Below, piece after piece: positions 17,576-26,292 of a stretch of DNA of 64,000 nt (position 1 is the first letter of the stretch; every line of letters begins with the position of its first letter). The notes beneath the pieces are model-generated. The model searched no databases, was not told the origin of the DNA, and worked only from the letters and a program-made list of their open reading frames with translations. The translations under genes and the position numbers were made by a program. Where the stretch lies: contig NZ_JABBGJ010000041.1 in assembly GCF_012927345.1 (NCBI RefSeq), positions 1-64,000 on the forward strand, in the 5' to 3' direction. The DNA is from Paraburkholderia polaris. Lineage in GTDB: Bacteria; Pseudomonadota; Gammaproteobacteria; Burkholderiales; Burkholderiaceae.

Positions 17576-18955
17576 TTACTCCTTGGAAATGGCGCGCTTG
17601 GCGCGCGTGTGATGAAGTGCCAGCGCGGCGTCCACATAGGCGTGCGCCTGGCCGACGTATTGAGCGGGATCGAGCAGTTGCTTCAGGCGCTCGAGCGAAA
17701 GATGTTCGGTCACGGCGGGGTCCGTCGAGAGCACGTCGAAAAGCGTCTTGCGCTCGGCGATCGCCGCTTTCGACGCGCGCTCAACCAGATGGTGCGCATC
17801 GAGCCGGCCGATGCTGTCGCCGAGTGCGAGCATCACCGCTTCGCCGAGAATCAATCCGTGCGTGACGTCGAGATTGGCGGCGAGACGCGGCACATTCACG
17901 TTGAGGCCCGCGGCGATCTGTTCGATGTTAGCGAGCGCGCCGCCTGCAAGGCGCGCGAGATCAGGCAGCGCGTCCCATTCGGCTTGCCAGCCGCCGAGCG
18001 CGCGCTCGTGCTCCTGCACCATGCCTGCGAACACCGTGGCCACCAGCCCCGGCGCGCGCGTCGCGGCCGTCAGCACCGCGGCGCAACCCACCGGATTGCG
18101 CTTGTGCGGCATCGTCGACGAACCGCCCTTGCCTGCAGCGGCGGGCTCGGCCAGTTCGTCGATTTCGGTTTGCATCTGCAAGGAGATATCGCGCGCGATT
18201 TTGCCGAGCGTGCCGATCAGCATGCCGAACAGCGCCGCTGTTTCGGCGATGCGATCGCGCTGCGTGTGCCACGGCAAGGTGGGCACGGCGAGCTTGAGTT
18301 CTTGCGCCAGCGATTGCGTCACTTGTGGCGCCGCGTCACGCAGGCTTGCCAGCGTGCCAGCCGCGCCGCCAAATTGCAGCACCAGCACACGCGCACGCAG
18401 CGCATCGAGCCGTTCGCGATGACGCAGCAAAGCGTCGAGCCATTGCGCGAATTTCAGGCCGAGTGTGATGGGCAGCGCCTGCTGCAACCAGGTGCGGCCG
18501 ATCATCGGCGTAGCGCGATGGGTGGCCGCGAGTTTCGCCAGTGCATCGCACGTGGCCTGCAGGCCGTTGTCGAGCAGATAGAAGGTGTCGCGCAATTGCA
18601 GCACGGTCGCCGTATCGATGATGTCCTGACTCGTCGCGCCCCAATGGACGTACTTCGACGCCTCGGCATCCGCCGCTTTGACGCGCGCGGTGAGTTGTTT
18701 GACGAGGGGAATTGCGAGGTTGCCGCCGAGTGCCGCGTCGCGCGCAAGTGCGTCGGCATCGAGTTGATCGGCATGGCAGGCGCCCTCGATCGCGGCCACG
18801 GCGCTGTGCGGAATCACGTTATGGGCAGCCGAAGCACGCGCGAGCGCTGCTTCGACATCGAGCATCCGTTGCAGCGTGGCACGCGGCGCCCAGATGTCGT
18901 TCATCGGCTGTGTGCCGCAAAGAAGGCCGGTCAGACGGGCGCTGGAGTCGAGCAT
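17576..18955 (-). CDS. pcaB: 3-carboxy-cis,cis-muconate cycloisomerase
   Basis: 459 aa, fumarase/argininosuccinase superfamily. Signature GGSSTMPHKRNP with flexible catalytic loop; N-terminus SSARLTGLLCGTQPMNDIWAPRATLQRMLDVEAAL is typical of PcaB. The ATG at 18955 is chosen from this homology; no strong ribosome site precedes it, and an in-frame upstream extension to about 19027 lacks family resemblance. Converts 3-carboxymuconate to 4-carboxymuconolactone. A 440-bp gap with 41-bp repeats separates it from pcaJ, so it could have its own promoter. Confidence 0.95.
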   Translation of the reverse strand: MLDSSARLTGLLCGTQPMNDIWAPRATLQRMLDVEAALARASAAHNVIPHSAVAAIEGACHADQLDADALARDAALGGNLAIPLVKQLTARVKAADAEASKYVHWGATSQDIIDTATVLQLRDTFYLLDNGLQATCDALAKLAATHRATPMIGRTWLQQALPITLGLKFAQWLDALLRHRERLDALRARVLVLQFGGAAGTLASLRDAAPQVTQSLAQELKLAVPTLPWHTQRDRIAETAALFGMLIGTLGKIARDISLQMQTEIDELAEPAAAGKGGSSTMPHKRNPVGCAAVLTAATRAPGLVATVFAGMVQEHERALGGWQAEWDALPDLARLAGGALANIEQIAAGLNVNVPRLAANLDVTHGLILGEAVMLALGDSIGRLDAHHLVERASKAAIAERKTLFDVLSTDPAVTEHLSLERLKQLLDPAQYVGQAHAYVDAALALHHTRAKRAISKE

Positions 18956-19218
18956 GATGGCGTCGATGAGGAAATCGAAAGTGAAGGTTTCGCCGCGGCG
19001 ATCTGGGCGCGCGGCGACGCAGACCAAGATGCACCCGAGGCGCTATCTATCGAGAGCGTACCGCACGCGGCGTTGCGGCGCATTCTGCTTCGAATGCCGA
19101 CGCGACGCCTTGCCGTACCACCAGAATATCGGGTCACAGGCATGAAGCTTGCCCAAAGCGCACGCCAGACATGATTGGCGGCACGCTGGCGTGACGTAGC
19201 GGCACGTGAGCGTTGCCC

Positions 19219-19341
19219 GTTGCGTCGCCAGAGTTGCTGGTATCCGCTTAAGCGTCGCCGTTGCGTTACCAGAGTTGCTGGCATCCGCTTAAGCGGCGCC
19301 GTTGCGTCGCCAGCGCTGCGGTTGCCGCTTAAGTGTCGTCG
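19219..19341. repeat. Three tandem 41-bp repeats between pcaJ and pcaB
   Basis: Copies at 19219-19259, 19260-19300 and 19301-19341, each with GTTGCGT, CAGAGTTGCTGG and a CCGCTTAAGC core; the third is more diverged. They fill part of the 441-bp non-coding stretch 18956-19396 inside the pca cluster. Each TTAAGCG(G/T)CG...unit has weak internal symmetry. Nothing else was recognised in that gap. Confidence 0.9.
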
Positions 19342-19396
19342 CCTCGCAGCGTTTCGACTTCGCGGCAGCCTCTGTGCCGACGGCTGCCGGCTATGC

Positions 19397-20056
19397 TTAA
19401 GCCGCGCGAGCCGCCTGGGTGCCGTCGATCAGCGGCACGCCGGTCAGTTTGTGCAGCGCGTCGAAGTCGATGTCCGAGAAGATCTCGCGCACCACGAGAC
19501 CCTGGTCGGTGACGTCAATCATTGCCAGGTCTGTATAGACGCGGTTGACGCAGTTCACGCCCGTGACCGGGTACGTACATTCCGCCGCGATCTTGCTTTC
19601 GCCCTGTTTGGTCAGGTGCTCCATCATCACGTAGACCTGCTTCGCGCCGATTGCGAGATCCATGGCGCCACCGACTGCCGGAATCGCGTCGGGCGCGCCG
19701 GTGTGCCAGTTCGCCAGATCGCCCTTCGCCGACACCTGGAACGCGCCGAGCACGCAGAAATCCAGATGGCCGCCGCGCATCATCGCGAACGAATCCGCGT
19801 GATGGAAGTAGGCGCCGCCCGTGAGCAGCGTGACGTGCTGCTTGCCGGCGTTGATCAGTTCGTCGTCTTCCTCGCCCTTCGCGGGTGCCGGGCCCATGCC
19901 AAGCAAGCCGTTTTCGCTGTGCAGGAAGATTTCCTTGTCGGCGGCGAGGTGGTTGGCCACCAGCGTGGGCACGCCGATGCCGAGGTTCACAAAAGCGCCT
20001 TCAGGGATATCCTGGGCAACGCGCTTGGCCATTTCATCGCGGGTCAGTTTTTTCAT
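19397..20056 (-). CDS. pcaJ: 3-oxoacid CoA-transferase subunit B
   Basis: 219 aa; ATG at 20056 with GAGGAGACCGAC ribosome site. The SENGLLGMGPAP motif includes the Glu that forms the acyl-CoA intermediate in this family. With PcaI it moves CoA from succinyl-CoA to 3-oxoadipate. It follows pcaI by 10 bp. Confidence 0.96.
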   Translation of the reverse strand: MKKLTRDEMAKRVAQDIPEGAFVNLGIGVPTLVANHLAADKEIFLHSENGLLGMGPAPAKGEEDDELINAGKQHVTLLTGGAYFHHADSFAMMRGGHLDFCVLGAFQVSAKGDLANWHTGAPDAIPAVGGAMDLAIGAKQVYVMMEHLTKQGESKIAAECTYPVTGVNCVNRVYTDLAMIDVTDQGLVVREIFSDIDFDALHKLTGVPLIDGTQAARAA

Positions 20057-20066
20057 GTCGGTCTCC

Positions 20067-20771
20067 TCAGGCGGCGGTCGCGGATGCAAGTTCGGCTTGA
20101 TGCGCAGCTTGCGGCACTTCGATCACGCGTTGCACGAAGATGCCAGGCGTGACGATATTTTCCGGATCGAGCTCACCGAGGGGCACCACTTTCGACACCT
20201 GCGCGATGGCCGTTTTCGCCGCGCTCGCCATGATCGGGCCGAAGTTGCGCGCGGTCTTGCGATAGACCAGATTACCCCAGCGGTCGCCCTTGAACGCCTT
20301 GATCAGCGCGAAGTCCGCGTGCAGCGGCGATTCCAGCACGTAATGCTTGCCGTCGATCAGACGGGTTTCCTTGCCTTCCGCGAGCTTGGTGCCGTAACCA
20401 GTGGGCGTGAAGAATCCGCCGATGCCCGCGCCTGCCGCGCGAATGCGTTCCGCAAGGTTGCCTTGCGGCACCAGTTCGAGTTCGATTTCGCCGGCGCGAT
20501 AGAGCGCGTCGAACACATACGAATCGGTTTGGCGCGGGAACGAGCAGATGATCTTGCGCACGCGTTTGGCTTTGAGTAGCGCCGCGAGGCCGATATCGCC
20601 ATTACCGGCGTTGTTGTTGACGATGGTGAGTTCGCGCGAGCCTTGCTCGATGAGCGCGTCGATCAGCTCGGACGGCATGCCGGCCGTGCCGAAGCCGCCG
20701 ATCATGACGGTTGCGCCGTCGTGGACATCGGCGACCGCCGATTGAAGTGACTCGAAAATCTTGTTGATCAT
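20067..20771 (-). CDS. pcaI: 3-oxoacid CoA-transferase subunit A
   Basis: 234 aa; ATG at 20771 with AAAGGAAATTCGAC ribosome site. Family landmarks: GGFGTAGMPSELIDAL, NNAGNGDIGLAALL, GFFTPTGYGTKLAEGKE, ESPLHADFALIKA. Forms the heteromeric CoA-transferase with PcaJ. First gene of the pca run; two PcaR-like boxes lie about 150-180 bp upstream. Confidence 0.96.
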   Translation of the reverse strand: MINKIFESLQSAVADVHDGATVMIGGFGTAGMPSELIDALIEQGSRELTIVNNNAGNGDIGLAALLKAKRVRKIICSFPRQTDSYVFDALYRAGEIELELVPQGNLAERIRAAGAGIGGFFTPTGYGTKLAEGKETRLIDGKHYVLESPLHADFALIKAFKGDRWGNLVYRKTARNFGPIMASAAKTAIAQVSKVVPLGELDPENIVTPGIFVQRVIEVPQAAHQAELASATAA

Positions 20772-20918
20772 GTCGAATTTCCTTTTGCGGCGCTGCGTGC
20801 CGTGGGGCTCTGCCTTTGCAGGCAAGGGCTTGTGCGGAACGGTCTCCGGGCCTGTGCTGGCGGCGGCTCGCCAGTTGGAGATGCGGGCTGGCGCCTTTGG
20901 TTTGTTCGCTGCGGATTT

Positions 20919-20952
20919 GTTCGTTAGATGAACATGGATTCGTTTAGCGAAC
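20919..20952 (-). promoter_or_regulatory. Two tandem PcaR-like operator boxes upstream of pcaI
   Basis: GTTCGTTAGATGAAC (20919-20933) and ATTCGTTTAGCGAAC (20938-20952) each fit a GTTCG-N5-CGAAC type dyad, and resemble the 15-bp PcaR site of P. putida (GTTCGATAATCGCAC). Centres are 19 bp apart, nearly two helical turns. An IclR-type PcaR/PcaU protein, not encoded in this window, would be the expected ligand-responsive regulator. Confidence 0.5.
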
Positions 20953-21139
20953 GCTCAGGCGATTATGGTTGCCCTTCGGGCGAGTTGTCAAGGCAGGGGA
21001 TTCCCCTTAATCATAGGTTTTTGCCTGCCCGGCGGGGGGTTGTTTGCTCATGGCTGCCTGGCTTTTGGCGCCGTTCCCTTCCCTTCCTTGTCTTGTTCGT
21101 GGTGTCGGCGACTGGGGTTTGGTGCGGATCCTTGGATTG

Positions 21140-21934
21140 TTTGCCTGCGCGGCGCTTTCTGTCTGTTTGCTTATGGCGTTGGCCTTTCCTTGATTTGTTA
21201 GTGGTCTATTAGCGTTCGCCCCTGTGCGGGGCAGGCACTTACTTTCTTTGCCGCCGCAAAGAAAGTAAGCAAAGAAAGCGGCTCACACCGCTAATGCTAA
21301 GTGGGCACCGTTGCCTGGAAGAGATAGTGGCTCCGTGGAATCCGGGCTCCCACGAGCTCCACCCGCAGTGACTAAGGGCTCATCAGCTCCCACTCCGCAC
21401 TGCGTGCGTCGCGGACGGGTCTGCCAGGGAAACAAGGGGCTTCGGTTTTGCGCAGCGGGGGCCGTCGGCTTCGGTTTTGCGCGGCGGGGGCCGTCGGCTT
21501 CGCCTCGGCGAGGCACAGCGGCACTTCATGGGCAAACCCGCACCCCGAAGGAAATGTAGGTGTGTCGCACTTGCACTTGCGGCAGAAAGGCGATGCGACG
21601 ACGAGTTACGATGCCTGGCAAAGCGCAAGAGCCGAAACGCAGCGGGTGGCTTTACGAAGCACTCTTCGGCGCGCGCAGCGCCGCCGGAAGAATGACACCC
21701 TTGTCACTGACGCCGAATGTGCGAGAACCCGGATTCCACGGGGCCACTAGCACTTGCGGGCTACGGTTCCCACTTAGCATGAGCGGTTTGAGCCGCTTTC
21801 TTTGCTTACTTTCTTTGCGGCGGCAAAGAAAGTAAGTGCCTGCCCCGCACAGGGGCGAACGCTAATAGACCACTAACAATTCAAGGAAAGGCCAAAGCCA
21901 CAGGCAAACAGACAGAAAGCGCCGCGCAGGCAAA
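21140..21934. repeat. Intact inverted-repeat intergenic element, copy 2
   Basis: About 795 bp bounded by imperfect inverted arms of roughly 210 bp (about 21140-21353 and 21722-21934). Matching landmarks, outside to inside: TTTGCCTGCGCGGCGC, TTAGTGGTCTATTAGCG, CCCCTGTGCGGGGC, ACTTACTTTCTTTGCCGCCG, AAAGCGGCTCA, ATGCTAAGTGGG, CCGTGGAATCCGGG. The roughly 370-bp centre differs between copies. No transposase or credible ORF. It occupies most of the 1254-bp gap between pcaI and the divergent LysR gene. The rest of that gap holds only the PcaR-like boxes. Confidence 0.85.
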
Positions 21935-22025
21935 GAAAACCCCACTATCCCAAATTAAGATTATTAAACTACCCTCTATCCATATCGCGAATACCCCCCA
22001 GCGCCGCAGGCAAAAGAAAACCAGC

Positions 22026-22955
22026 ATGTCCGACACCACCCTGGATCTAAACCTGATCCCCTTCCTGGTAGCGATAGAAGACACCCGCAACGTCAGCCGC
22101 GCGGCGGAGCAACTCGGCGTCAGCCAACCCCGCGTGAGCACCGCGCTAGGCCGCCTGCGCGAATACTTCGACGATCCGCTCTTCGTTAGAACATCGAAAG
22201 GCATGGAGCCCACGCCGCGCGCGCTCGCCATCCTCCCCGCGGCCCGCGACGCGCTCCTGCGTATCGAGAAAGGCATGCTCGACGTGCAGGATTTCGATCC
22301 GGCCACGAGCACCCATACCTTCTCCCTCGCGCTCTCCGACGTCGGCGAAATCGTCTTCCTGCCGCGGCTCCTGCAACTCTTCGCCGAACGCGCGCCGTAT
22401 GCGAATCTGCGCTCAGTGTCGCTCTCGCCCTCGCACGTGGAACGTGGACTCGAATCGGGCGACGTCGATCTCGCCGTAGGCTATTTTCCCGATCTGTCGG
22501 GCAATAACTTCTTCCAGCAACGGCTCTTCACCCATCGATTCATCTGCCTGATGCGCACGGGGCATCCCCTTTCGAAAGCCCCGCTCACACTGCCTCAGTA
22601 CGTGGCGTCGGGACACGCAGTCGTGCGTGCCGAAGGACGCAGCCAGGAAGTCCTCGAACATTACCTGGAAAAGAAACGTATCAAGCGCCGCGCCGTACTT
22701 GAAACGCCGCACTTCATGAGTCTGCCGTTCATCCTCGCGCGTACCGATCTGCTCGCGACGGTGCCGCACGCAATCGGCTTTGCGTACGTGTCGGAGTATG
22801 CGTCGATCACGCTGGTCGAGCCGCCGCTGCCCTTGCCGCGCTTCGATCTGCGGCAGCACTGGCATCGCAAGTTTCATAACGATCCGCGGGCGAGCTGGCT
22901 GCGCGGTATCGTCGCCGAGCTCTTCAACGACGATATGGACGAGTGGCCGAAGTGA
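22026..22955 (+). CDS. LysR family transcriptional regulator (NahR/NodD-like N-terminus)
   Basis: 309 aa. Winged HTH at residues 1-65 (DLNLIPFLVAIEDTRNVSRAAEQLGVSQPRVSTALGRLREYFDDPLFVRTSKGMEPTPRA) is of the NahR/LinR subgroup, followed by a periplasmic-binding-like effector domain. It is divergent from pcaI but separated by the inverted-repeat element, and its N-terminus is unlike PcaQ, so a role in pca control is not supported. Target unknown; the 3' neighbour folE is co-oriented 123 bp downstream. Confidence 0.92.
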   Translation: MSDTTLDLNLIPFLVAIEDTRNVSRAAEQLGVSQPRVSTALGRLREYFDDPLFVRTSKGMEPTPRALAILPAARDALLRIEKGMLDVQDFDPATSTHTFSLALSDVGEIVFLPRLLQLFAERAPYANLRSVSLSPSHVERGLESGDVDLAVGYFPDLSGNNFFQQRLFTHRFICLMRTGHPLSKAPLTLPQYVASGHAVVRAEGRSQEVLEHYLEKKRIKRRAVLETPHFMSLPFILARTDLLATVPHAIGFAYVSEYASITLVEPPLPLPRFDLRQHWHRKFHNDPRASWLRGIVAELFNDDMDEWPK

Positions 22956-23078
22956 GCGCGCGCCCCGTCCGCGAACGGGACATCGACACGATGCGACGCA
23001 AAACATGGAACAATGGCCGCACTCATTGACCCCGCGCGCTCCGTCTAGCGTCGACGCGCGATCCCAGAGGAGCGACGG

Positions 23079-23717
23079 ATGGCCAGCAGCAAAGCGAAGA
23101 AAACCAAACCCGCGGCCGCAGTAGACCGCCCCAGCCGCGAAGAAGCTGAAGCAGCCGTTCGCGTGCTGCTGCGTTGGGCCGGCGACAATCCCGAGCGCGA
23201 AGGCCTGCTCGATACGCCGGCGCGCGTGGTGCGCTCCTATGAGGAGTTCTACGCGGGTTATCAGGTCGATCCGCGCGAGCTCCTCGCCCGCACCTTCTCC
23301 GAAGTGGACGGCTACGACGAAATGATCGTGCTGAAAGATATCCGCTTCGAGAGCTATTGCGAACACCACATGGTGCCGATCATCGGGCGGGCGCACGTTG
23401 CGTACCTTCCCGAGCATCGCGTGGTCGGCATTTCGAAGCTGGCGCGCCTCGTCGATGCGTTCGCCAAGCGTCTGCAGATCCAGGAAAAGATGACCGTGCA
23501 GATCGCCGATACATTGAACGAAGTGCTGCAACCGGCGGGCGTCGGCGTGATTCTCGAAGCCGCCCATCAATGCATGTCCACACGTGGCGTGCACAAGGCC
23601 GGGGTCACGATGGTCACCTCGCGCATGCTGGGCACGTTCCGTACCGATCCGTCGACGCGGCGCGAGTTTTTGTCGATCGTGGGCAATCCGGGTGTGGTGG
23701 CGGTCGCCAATACCTGA
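23079..23717 (+). CDS. folE: GTP cyclohydrolase I
   Basis: 212 aa. Contains the zinc and catalytic motif YCEHHMVP, GRAHVAYLPEHRVVGISKLAR and the second zinc Cys in HQCMSTRGV. Converts GTP to 7,8-dihydroneopterin triphosphate for folate/pterin synthesis. The start follows AGAGGAGCGACGG. A lysine-rich N-terminal extension of about 20 residues precedes the core. Confidence 0.97.
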   Translation: MASSKAKKTKPAAAVDRPSREEAEAAVRVLLRWAGDNPEREGLLDTPARVVRSYEEFYAGYQVDPRELLARTFSEVDGYDEMIVLKDIRFESYCEHHMVPIIGRAHVAYLPEHRVVGISKLARLVDAFAKRLQIQEKMTVQIADTLNEVLQPAGVGVILEAAHQCMSTRGVHKAGVTMVTSRMLGTFRTDPSTRREFLSIVGNPGVVAVANT

Positions 23718-23828
23718 AGCCCGCACAGCGATTCGCTCGCGCCGTGGTGCAGGCTGCGGCGTCGAATACTGATTCCGCGCCCATCGGCCGTGCTTCATGC
23801 TGCGGCTTCAGGCCATCGCGCCGTGCAC

Positions 23829-23937
23829 CGGGTTATGCCTCGCGCCCGGGTTATGCCTCACGCCCGGGTTATGGCCTCGCGCCCGGGTTATGGCCTCGCG
23901 CCCGGGTTATGCCTCACGCCGGATTAAGCCTCACGCC
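23829..23937. repeat. Tandem 18/19-bp repeats with SmaI-like core
   Basis: Five copies of CGGGTTATG(G)CCTCGCGCC or close variants (starts 23829, 23847, 23865, 23884, 23903), then one decayed copy. They lie between folE and the convergent EamA gene and run into its last codons (stop at 23931). Confidence 0.9.
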
Positions 23938-24836
23938 GTGCCGCGCATCGTACGCATCTTCCCAAAGGTGGCCAGCAGCACCGCACCCAACACGCATGCA
24001 ACACCAGCAAGTTGCGCCGCGCTAACCGGTTCCCGCAACACGACAGCGGCCAACGCGACCGCGCTCACCGGCACGAGTGCGGTCATGAGCCCGGCTTCCG
24101 CCCCGCTGATGCGCGCAGCGCCCGCATACCAGAGAACGAAGCCAGCCACGGTCGGCACGAGCGCGTAATACAGCACACCGTTCAGGGCGCTCGCATTGAA
24201 TGGCACGCTCCAAGGCCTCTCGAAGCACGCCGGCAGGATCGCCACCGCGAAACCGATGCCGCACATCAACGCCGACAGCGGTAGCGGCGCGACCGGCGTG
24301 CGCAACTTGCGATTGAGCAGGATGAAGAGCGCCTCGCAGACGATCGCCGCGAACACCAACGCGTTACCTGCCAGCGAACTGGCCGCATGCGGCACGGTGA
24401 AATCGTCGATACGCACGGTACACACCAGCACGCCCAAGGTGGCGAGGACAATCGCACCGATCAACGCGGGCGCGGGGCGCTCACCCAGCGCCAGCATGGC
24501 GACCATCGCCGACACAGCAGGCAAGGTGCCGGCAATCACGCCTGCATCGGCGGCCGATGCGAGCTTCATACCGCTGATCAGCAACACCGTATAACCGACG
24601 CTGCCCGCCCCCGCCTGGGCGATCACGAGCGCCGTGTCGTATCGATCGAGACGTGGCCAACGCACGCCACGCCAGCGCATCACCAGCACAAACAGGGGAA
24701 ACGCGATGGCAAAACGCAATGCAGTCGCGCTGAACGGCGGCAATCCGCTTGCGATCGATTTGCTGACGACAACCGTGCTGCCGACCCCGATCATCGCCAG
24801 CGCGCAAAACAGATAGCCGACATACCGTGAATTCAT
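23931..24836 (-). CDS. EamA/DMT superfamily transporter
   Basis: 301 aa with about ten hydrophobic segments in two EamA repeats (TVVVSKSIASGLPPFSATALRFAIAFPLF in the first; AGFVLWYAGAARISGAEAGLMTALVPVSAVALAAVVLREPV in the second). Inner-membrane drug/metabolite exporter of unknown substrate. Convergent with folE. The C-terminal end touches the tandem repeats. The 333 bp upstream (24837-25169) show no gene or clear signal. Confidence 0.9.
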   Translation of the reverse strand: MNSRYVGYLFCALAMIGVGSTVVVSKSIASGLPPFSATALRFAIAFPLFVLVMRWRGVRWPRLDRYDTALVIAQAGAGSVGYTVLLISGMKLASAADAGVIAGTLPAVSAMVAMLALGERPAPALIGAIVLATLGVLVCTVRIDDFTVPHAASSLAGNALVFAAIVCEALFILLNRKLRTPVAPLPLSALMCGIGFAVAILPACFERPWSVPFNASALNGVLYYALVPTVAGFVLWYAGAARISGAEAGLMTALVPVSAVALAAVVLREPVSAAQLAGVACVLGAVLLATFGKMRTMRGTA

Positions 24837-25169
24837 GCTGCTGTCCTATTCCTTTGAACGAATAGGCAGATTAGGGGCGCGGACGCGCGCGGTCTTGAAC
24901 GAAATTGCAGAAAAAGCGCCTGCCAAGGCTCTCGACGTACCGTCAGCTTCGCGAAATACTGACGCGAATCCGGCTTACAGCCAGGAGGAAACCGGCAGGC
25001 GCCCCAGCGTGGCCCATCGAGTATCCTGATCAAAACAGAACGCCACCCGCGACGCGAACCAACAAACCGGGCGGGTCAGTAGATGAACGCCCCAGGTACA
25101 CACTTTGCGTCCCGGAACAACAGGCTCCCGCCGCAGTGCGGCCCAACCGCAACAACAGGAGTTCCGCAA

Positions 25170-26228
25170 TTGATAGAGTTTCCGTCATCGGCGGTTTCAA
25201 CCTGGGGCGGCGCAGTCGTCTTTCTCAACGTCCTGTTGACGCGCCTCGGCCTGCCGATCCCCGCGGTCCCCGTGTTGCTCTTCGCGGGCTCCGCGATTGC
25301 CGCCGGGACATTATCTTTCTGGCCGGTTCTGTTCGCCGCCGTGCTCGGCGCGCTCATCGGCGACGGCGCATGGTTCGCCGCGGGCCGCATCTACGGCCGC
25401 AAACTGATCGCCGCCTTAAGCCGGATCTCCCCGGCGGTCGATTCCAAGGTCGACACGGCTCGCTCGCTATTCGAGCGCTTCGGCGTGCCGCTCGTGTCGA
25501 TCTCGAAGTTCGTCCCCGGGTTGGGACTCATCACGCCGCCGCTCATGGGTACGACAGCCGTGGACAGCCGCATCTACGCTGTGTGGGACCTCGCGGGCGC
25601 GCTGGCGTGGGCCACCTTCTGGCTGCTCGGCGGCGCCGCGGCGGAAAGGCAGTTGCATATGCTGCTCGCCCTCGTCAAAGCGCGCGGCGGCACGGTGATC
25701 GACATTCTGCTGGCCGCGGCGTTAGCCTATCTGGTGTATCGCCTGCAGCAGCGACGCCGCGAGCGGCGCCGTTTCGCGGACGCCGCCTCGGCGGCTGCGT
25801 CCCAAGCGACACCCAGCGGATGGCGCCGCATCACGCCCCCCAAGATCCTGGATGCCCGCCCGCCAGCATCAGCAGGCGAAGCACTGCGCTCTATTCCCGG
25901 TGTGCTGGCGCTCGACCCGCACTCGCCTGAACAGATCGACCTCGCGCTGCTCGCTTATGACATGGTGATTTACTGCATTTGCCCGGACAGCGCGACCGCC
26001 GTCGAGATCACGCAAAGGATGCGCCTGAACGGCTACACGCGGATTCGCGCATTGAGGGGCGGCCTCGACGCCTGGCAAAGGCGCGGGTTTCCCGTCGAAC
26101 CTCTCTGGCTGTCGGACCAATCGACCACCGGCAAACGCACGCCGGAGCCCTACGGCGAAGCACGCGGCGCGGTGACGCTGCGCGGGTTCGCCCCTCGGCG
26201 CAGCAAAAGCGCCTGGGCAAGTCCCTGA
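25170..26228 (+). CDS. DedA-family membrane protein fused to a rhodanese domain
   Basis: 352 aa from the TTG at 25170, which has an ACAGGAGTTCCGCAA ribosome site; an ATG at 25083 in frame would add 29 residues without family resemblance. Residues 1-200 are DedA: FxGSAI..GTLSFWPVLFAAVLGALIGDGAWFAAGR, SKFVPGLGLITPPLMG. After a basic stretch (RRRERRRF) a rhodanese-like domain carries YCICPDSATAVEI, with Cys at the active-site position, and GGLDAWQRRGFPVEPL. DedA proteins act in lipid scrambling or membrane homeostasis; the rhodanese part suggests a sulfur or redox link. Function inferred. Confidence 0.85.
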   Translation: MIEFPSSAVSTWGGAVVFLNVLLTRLGLPIPAVPVLLFAGSAIAAGTLSFWPVLFAAVLGALIGDGAWFAAGRIYGRKLIAALSRISPAVDSKVDTARSLFERFGVPLVSISKFVPGLGLITPPLMGTTAVDSRIYAVWDLAGALAWATFWLLGGAAAERQLHMLLALVKARGGTVIDILLAAALAYLVYRLQQRRRERRRFADAASAAASQATPSGWRRITPPKILDARPPASAGEALRSIPGVLALDPHSPEQIDLALLAYDMVIYCICPDSATAVEITQRMRLNGYTRIRALRGGLDAWQRRGFPVEPLWLSDQSTTGKRTPEPYGEARGAVTLRGFAPRRSKSAWASP

Positions 26229-26292
26229 GTGATCGCCCGGCCCGGCGCCGGAACGTCGTCACATGCAAGGCGCCGCCATCAGACGCCGCCGT

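Noticed and set aside
22026..22955. LysR gene as PcaQ, regulator of the pca genes
   Set aside because: The N-terminus is of the NahR/NodD subgroup, the pcaI upstream boxes look like IclR-type sites, and a 0.8-kb repeat lies between.
22413..23798. Long minus-strand frame across lysR and folE
   Set aside because: Crosses two convincing genes on the other strand and has no recognisable domain.
23829..23937. Possible CRISPR array
   Set aside because: Units of 18/19 bp are directly adjacent without unique spacers; also true for the other tandem repeats in the window.
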